A model generated the notes under the pieces. The model was not told the DNA's origin and made no database searches. It was given only the letters and a program-made list of their open reading frames with translations. From CAZYWA01 sp964650975 [NCBI: uncultured bacterium] (GTDB lineage: Bacteria > JADJOY01), in the NCBI GenBank assembly GCA_964650975.1, contig CAZYWA010000323.1, forward strand, positions 1 to 8,956: a DNA stretch of 8,956 nt. The letters run 5' to 3'. Positions 5,793 to 8,956 of the stretch are shown piece by piece. The translations under genes and the position numbers were made by a program. Position 1 is the stretch's first letter; every line of letters begins with the position of its first letter.

Positions 5793-6158
5793 CTAGGTAC
5801 CGACCAGCTGGAACACGTTTCCCTCCGGGTCGATCCCGTCGCAGCCGCCCCAGGCGCGGACCTCGCCCATGCGTACGCCGGCCGCCACCAGGCGGCCGCG
5901 CTCGGCCTCGAGATTCGCCACGCGGAACACCAGCTTGATCGGCGTCTCGCCGCGCGGAACCGCGGGCTCCTCGATCGCGATCCGTGTCGCGATCTCCGCA
6001 GGGACCGCGTGCAGCGCGAGCGACACACCTCCCGCGTCGAGCTCTTCCCAGCCGGGCTGCGCTCGATCGGGCATCCGTCGCAGCCCGAGAGTTTCGGCGT
6101 AGAACGCGGTCATGCGCTCCATTTCCTTCGCGAACAGGATCGTGCGGACGAGCTGCAT
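5793..6158 (-). CDS. VOC-fold (glyoxalase/bleomycin-resistance-like) protein
   Basis: The product has 121 residues from ATG at 6158, preceded by GAGG with an 8-base spacer; an ATG at 6176 would add six residues but has no well-placed ribosome-binding site. It shows the vicinal-oxygen-chelate pattern: MQLVRTILFAKEMERMTAFYAETLGL (first beta-alpha unit), VSLALHAVP (45-53, possible metal ligand H50), IKLVFRVANLEAERGRLVAAG (second beta-alpha unit) and GIDPEGNVFQLV (108-119). In many VOC enzymes the last motif ends N..(E)L with a metal-binding Glu; here Gln117 occupies that place, so a canonical metal site may be incomplete. It may be an epimerase, a lyase or a binding protein; the substrate cannot be inferred. 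TetR lies upstream on the same strand with a gap of about 170 bases, and the lipoprotein gene follows closely. Confidence 0.88.
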   Translation of the reverse strand: MQLVRTILFAKEMERMTAFYAETLGLRRMPDRAQPGWEELDAGGVSLALHAVPAEIATRIAIEEPAVPRGETPIKLVFRVANLEAERGRLVAAGVRMGEVRAWGGCDGIDPEGNVFQLVGT

Positions 6159-6279
6159 CCCGCGATCCTCGGGCATCCCCGCGCTCGACGCAACCTCTCG
6201 GCAGCGCGAGGACGAATGACCCGCAGAGACTCAGTCGCAGATCGCGAAGGTTCGATTCGGGCCGACTTGAGCGATCCCG

Positions 6280-6305
6280 GGACGCGGTTCCTCGCGTCCG
6301 CAGCG
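6280..6305 (+). repeat. 26-base hairpin motif, copy 1
   Basis: GGACGCG-N6-CGCGTCC followed by GCAGCG: a 7-bp perfect stem with a 6-base loop (GTTCCT). The same stem plus the same GCAGCG tail recurs at 7088-7113 with a different loop (ATCCGT). This copy lies 28 bases past the TetR stop and could act as a 3'-end stem, but no U-tract follows. Confidence 0.55.
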
Positions 6306-6332
6306 ATCGATTCGGCACCGCGTGTCTGACCG

Positions 6333-6938
6333 TCAGGGCGTGAGCGCTGCGAGGCAGAAGGCGGCGGTGTCGGCGACCACGCGCTCGGTGGCGAAGCGGC
6401 CCGGGTGCTCGACCATCGCCGTCGCGGCGGCGCGCACCGCGCCCACGATCTGCACCGCGGCCAGCGCCGGGTCGACGCGCTTGAGCTCGCCGCGCTTGAT
6501 GCCGGCGCCGATCAGCTTGGTGAGCTCGTTCTCGAAGGTCTGGAACTGCGCCTCGAGCGCCAGCGAGCGCCCTCCCGAGGTGCGGCCGAACTCCTGCACG
6601 TACGCCTGCTGCAGCGCCGCCACCCGGTGGTGGAGCACCGACTCCTCGAGGACCGCCACGATCGCGCGCTCGATGCGGGCGCGCGGGCTCGCCGCGGCCG
6701 CGACCCGCGACAGGATCGTGCCGGTCATCTGCTCGACGGCGTTCTCGTAGACGGCGAGGAAGAGATCGTCCTTGCCGCGGAAGTGCCAGTAGAGAGCGCC
6801 GCGCGTGTATCCGGCCGCGGCCACGATCTGGTCGATCGAGGTCGCCTGGTAGCCCTGCTTGGCGAAGAGATCGGTGGCGACGCGCAGCAGCCGCGCGCGG
6901 CTGGCGGCCAGATCGGGAGGAGTGCGGCGGCGGGCCAT
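6333..6938 (-). CDS. TetR/AcrR-family transcriptional regulator
   Basis: The product has 201 residues. The N-terminal DNA-binding domain is classic: RLLRVATDLFAKQGYQATSI (17-35), then the helix-turn-helix IDQIVAAAGYTRGALYWHF (35-53) and GKDDLFLAVYE. The remaining helices form the ligand-binding and dimerisation domain, with a TetR-like middle (ALEAQFQTFENELTKLIGAGIKRGEL). Ligand identity cannot be read from sequence. It is divergent from the acyl-CoA carboxylase carboxyltransferase gene, a common arrangement in which the regulator controls the catabolic gene and responds to an acyl-CoA or related metabolite (inference). A palindrome in its own promoter supports autoregulation. No Shine-Dalgarno sequence precedes the ATG, and the predicted leader is only about 23 bases. 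Confidence 0.93.
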   Translation of the reverse strand: MARRRTPPDLAASRARLLRVATDLFAKQGYQATSIDQIVAAAGYTRGALYWHFRGKDDLFLAVYENAVEQMTGTILSRVAAAASPRARIERAIVAVLEESVLHHRVAALQQAYVQEFGRTSGGRSLALEAQFQTFENELTKLIGAGIKRGELKRVDPALAAVQIVGAVRAAATAMVEHPGRFATERVVADTAAFCLAALTP

Positions 6939-6967
6939 GGCGGAGGACGGTGGCGACGGGCGGCGAG

Positions 6968-6997
6968 ATCATAGCATTCACATGACGCATGTCATGT
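6968..6997 (-). promoter_or_regulatory. TetR promoter with overlapping operator palindrome
   Basis: On the minus strand, ATGACA (6990-6995, 5/6 to the -35 consensus) and TATGAT (6968-6973, 5/6 to the -10) are separated by 16 bases. A perfect palindrome ACATGAC-GCAT-GTCATGT (6980-6997) covers the -35 box and spacer, where a bound repressor would block RNA polymerase. Its length fits TetR-family operators, so TetR is the likely binder. Confidence 0.65.
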
Positions 6998-7031
6998 TCT
7001 AGCGGACTACCTTGCGGACAGCCGGCGGCGC

Positions 7032-7051
7032 GGCTGCGAGGGACCGCAGCC
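7032..7051 (+). other. Leader hairpin GGCTGCG-N6-CGCAGCC
   Basis: A perfect 7-bp stem with 6-base loop AGGGAC lies in the divergent region. It has the same 7-6-7 geometry and GG..GCG/CGC..CC framework as the hairpins at 6280 and 7088. If transcription of the carboxyltransferase starts near the operator, this hairpin would sit in its 5' leader. Confidence 0.4.
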
Positions 7052-7087
7052 CTCCGGAACATGCAGATTCATGCACTTTTCGTGGAC

Positions 7088-7113
7088 GGACGCGATCCGT
7101 CGCGTCCGCAGCG
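7088..7113 (+). repeat. 26-base hairpin motif, copy 2
   Basis: GGACGCG-ATCCGT-CGCGTCC followed by GCAGCG repeats the stem and tail of the motif at 6280-6305, with only the loop changed. It lies in the divergent region, about 80 bases upstream of the carboxyltransferase start. Confidence 0.55.
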
Positions 7114-7145
7114 TTGGAGCAGTATCCAAGCGAACGCCTCGTTAG

Positions 7146-7169
7146 CCATACCAGTCGTCATGTGATAGT
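7146..7169 (+). promoter_or_regulatory. Putative second TetR half-site and extended -10
   Basis: GTCATGT (7157-7163) exactly repeats one arm of the operator at 6980-6997; the opposing arm at 7146-7152 matches 4 of 7 positions. It overlaps TGTGATAGT (7161-7169), which resembles an extended -10 box, 25 bases before the carboxyltransferase ATG. No good -35 is visible. Confidence 0.35.
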
Positions 7170-7193
7170 GTCGGAGGACTTTCGGAGACGCGG

Positions 7194-8804
7194 ATGCAGG
7201 TTCTCGACACCCGGATCGACACGGCCAGCGACGAGTACCGGCGCCGCTTCGAGCACCACGAGCGCCTGGTCGCCGAGCTTCGCGAAAACCTCCGCAAGGC
7301 GCGCGAGGATCGGTCGGAAAAGGCGTTCAAGCGCCACACCAGTCAGGGGAAGCTGCCGATCCGCGAGCGCATCGCGCGGCTGCTCGATCCCGACACGCCT
7401 TTTCTCGAGACCGCGCCGCTCGCCGGCTTCGGCATGTACGACGGCGGCGTCCACGCCGGCGGTCTGGTCTCGGGCGTGGGCATCATCCACGGCCGCGAGT
7501 GGTACGTGGTGGGCAACGACGCGATGGTGAAGGGCGGCTCGTCCTACCCGATCACCGTCAAGAAGAGCCTGCGCGACCAGGAGATCATCCTGGAGAACCG
7601 CCTGCCGGTGGTGAACATGATCGACTCGGGCGGCGCCTACCTGCCCGAGCAGGCGCAGATCTTCGCCGACAAGTGGATGGGCGGCCGGGTCTTCTACAAC
7701 CAGGCGATCATGTCGAAGCTCGGCATCCCGCAGATCGCGGTGGTGATGGGCCACTGCACCGCGGGCGGCGCGTACGTGCCGGCGATGTCGACCTTCGTGG
7801 TGCAGGTGAAGAAGACCGGGGCGATCTTCCTGGGCGGGCCGCCGCTGGTGCGCGCCGCCACGGGCGAGGTGGTGAGCGCCGAGGATCTGGGCGGAGCGGA
7901 CGTCCACTGCAGCCAGTCGGGCGTTGCCGACTTCTTTGCGGAGAACGACGAGCAGGCGCTCGCCATCGCGCGCGACCTGGCCGAGAACGTCAACCTGCCA
8001 CGCAAGATCGACGTTCCACGCCGCGCGCCCGCCGAGCCCAAGTACGACCCGAAGGAGCTCTACGGAATCCTCCCCACCGAGACCGCGAAGCCCTACGACG
8101 TGCACGAGGTGATCGCGCGCGTCGTGGACTCGAGCGAGTTCGAGGAGTTCAAGGCCCGCTACGGCAGCACGCTGGTGACCGGCTTCGCGTACATCCACGG
8201 CATGAAGGTGGGCATCCTCGCGAACAACGGCGTGCTCTTCAGCGAAAGCGCGCTCAAGGGCGCGCAGTTCGTGCAGATCTGCGACTCGATGCGCATCCCG
8301 CTGGTGTTCCTGCAGAACATCATGGGCTTCATCATCGGCCGCGAGTACGAGGCGAAAGGCATCACCAAGGACGGCCACAAGATGGTGGCCGCGGTGTCGT
8401 GCGCCACGGTGCCCAAGTTCACGGTGATGATCGGCGGCTCGTTCGGCGCGGGAAACTACGCGATGTGCGGCCGCGCTTACGGACCGCGCTGGCTCTGGTC
8501 GTGGCCCAACCACCGGATCTCGGTGATGGGCGGCGAGCAAGCAGCCGACGTGCTGGTGTCGATCAAGCAGGATCAGCTCGCGCGCGAGGGCGAACAGCTA
8601 CTCGACGAAGGCGCCATCCAGTGGATCCGCCAGCCGGTGGTCGAGGTCTACGAGCAGGAAGGCAACGCGTACGCGGCGACCTCCAAGCTCTGGGACGACG
8701 GCATCATCGACCCCGCGAAGACCCGCGACGTCCTCGGCCTCGCCATCAGCGCCTCGCTCAACGCGCCCATCGAGCCTTTCGGCCACGGCGTGTTCCGGTT
8801 TTGA
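7194..8804 (+). CDS. Acyl-CoA carboxylase, carboxyltransferase (beta) subunit, MccB-like
   Basis: The product has 536 residues, normal length for the family; GGAG six bases before the ATG supports the start. It transfers carboxyl from carboxybiotin to an acyl-CoA in the cytoplasm. Both crotonase-fold halves are complete. The N-terminal half has NDAMVKGGSSYPITVKKSLR, IDSGGAYLPEQ, GHCTAGGAYVPAM (186-198) and IFLGGPPLVRAATGEVVSAEDLGGADVH. The C-terminal half has NIMGFIIGREYEAKGI, GGSFGAGNYAMCGRAY (414-429) and ISVMGGEQAADVL. These blocks match methylcrotonyl-CoA carboxylase beta (leucine degradation) most closely, but geranyl-CoA or broader acyl-CoA carboxylases share them, so substrate is not certain. 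The partner biotin carboxylase/biotin-carrier subunit is not in the window and may lie downstream, though repeat copy C follows the stop. Regulation by the divergent TetR is likely. Confidence 0.95.
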   Translation: MQVLDTRIDTASDEYRRRFEHHERLVAELRENLRKAREDRSEKAFKRHTSQGKLPIRERIARLLDPDTPFLETAPLAGFGMYDGGVHAGGLVSGVGIIHGREWYVVGNDAMVKGGSSYPITVKKSLRDQEIILENRLPVVNMIDSGGAYLPEQAQIFADKWMGGRVFYNQAIMSKLGIPQIAVVMGHCTAGGAYVPAMSTFVVQVKKTGAIFLGGPPLVRAATGEVVSAEDLGGADVHCSQSGVADFFAENDEQALAIARDLAENVNLPRKIDVPRRAPAEPKYDPKELYGILPTETAKPYDVHEVIARVVDSSEFEEFKARYGSTLVTGFAYIHGMKVGILANNGVLFSESALKGAQFVQICDSMRIPLVFLQNIMGFIIGREYEAKGITKDGHKMVAAVSCATVPKFTVMIGGSFGAGNYAMCGRAYGPRWLWSWPNHRISVMGGEQAADVLVSIKQDQLAREGEQLLDEGAIQWIRQPVVEVYEQEGNAYAATSKLWDDGIIDPAKTRDVLGLAISASLNAPIEPFGHGVFRF

Positions 8805-8856
8805 CAGGCGGGCGACCAGAGTCATGATCGGGGGACGCTTGGCCTCAGCAGTTGGA

Positions 8857-8956
8857 GCGTGCCAGCGGCACGCCGCGAGCGAAGCGAGGCGCCTTGGGGG
8901 CGGGGCCCCGCAAAGACCGCGCTCTTTGCGGGGCGGGGGGCTTGAAAAGCCCCCCG
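8857..8956 (-). repeat. Compound hairpin repeat, copy C (cut by window edge)
   Basis: It begins 52 bases past the carboxyltransferase stop, in opposite orientation to copies A and B. From left: hairpin GCGTGCC-AGC-GGCACGC (8857-8873), GCGAGCGAAGCGAGGCGCC, then GGGGGCGGGGCCCCG. The second hairpin is CCCCGCAAAGA (8906-8916), loop of six, TCTTTGCGGGG (8923-8933): 11 perfect pairs. The first hairpin is GGGGGGCTT (8935-8943), GAA, AAGCCCCCC (8947-8955). Outer sequence is shared with copy B, while the stem tip is CAAAGA/TCTTTG here. The flank that would show whether the private sequence occurs a third time lies beyond 8956. Confidence 0.78.

Noticed and set aside
4502-5938. 478-codon plus-strand frame opposite the lipoprotein
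   Set aside because: Low-complexity His/Arg/Gly-rich composition with no motif; the lipoprotein on the other strand has a coherent signal sequence.
5753-6028. N-terminal extension of the lipoprotein frame to 6028
   Set aside because: It would overlap the VOC gene, is Arg/Ser-rich, and would bury the lipobox signal sequence about 90 residues inside the protein.
7158-8540. Long open frame (460 codons) antisense to the carboxyltransferase gene
   Set aside because: It mirrors codon bias of a high-GC gene, is rich in His/Arg/Ala/Val, and lies opposite a complete, highly conserved enzyme.
7499-8827. Plus-strand 442-codon frame inside the carboxyltransferase gene
   Set aside because: Arg/Gly/Pro-rich off-frame translation of the real gene, with no protein-like motifs.
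1-8956. CRISPR array, tRNA or rRNA genes
   Set aside because: I saw no regularly spaced direct repeats and no tRNA- or rRNA-like conserved sequence on either strand.

Overview
The window is high-GC DNA with bacterial gene organisation. The signal-peptide proteins carrying a GFES-like motif, the SUMF1-like and GFA/CENP-V paralogues, and a receiver domain fused to a C-terminal zinc-ribbon-like tail all suggest an uncultured deltaproteobacterial-type lineage (Myxococcota/Desulfobacterota/Binatia-like). This is inference from gene style, since no marker gene is present.

Layout. Bases 1-2251 hold four minus-strand genes: a secreted SUMF1/FGE-domain protein (start 2251), a small hypothetical protein, a GFA-family zinc protein whose only sensible start is ATT, and a second SUMF1-domain protein that runs off the left edge. 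Bases 2603-3229 (plus) encode an orphan response regulator with a four-cysteine tail. Bases 3230-3444 are a convergent intergenic stretch packed with hairpins. Bases 3445-5752 (minus) hold a second GFA protein and an unrecognised lipoprotein of about 528 residues. They are separated by a 184-bp palindromic MITE-like element whose edge overlaps the lipoprotein stop codon. A small VOC-fold protein and a TetR regulator follow on the minus strand. Divergent from TetR is an MccB-like acyl-CoA carboxylase carboxyltransferase subunit (7194-8804, plus).

Functional links. The clearest regulatory unit is TetR/carboxyltransferase. A perfect 7-4-7 palindrome sits in the TetR promoter, and a half-site of the same sequence lies just upstream of the carboxyltransferase start. 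This suggests autoregulation plus control of branched-chain or related acyl-CoA catabolism. The VOC and lipoprotein genes may be downstream passengers of the same strand.

The most unusual signal is a three-copy compound hairpin repeat (about 1297-1391, 3230-3300 and 8857-8956), each copy lying 3' of a gene. Conserved outer sequence surrounds an inner stem whose roughly 6-bp tip differs completely between copies yet stays self-complementary in each. In at least one copy the same private sequence also occurs a third time upstream of the first hairpin, which would allow two mutually exclusive folds. I know of no named element with this architecture.
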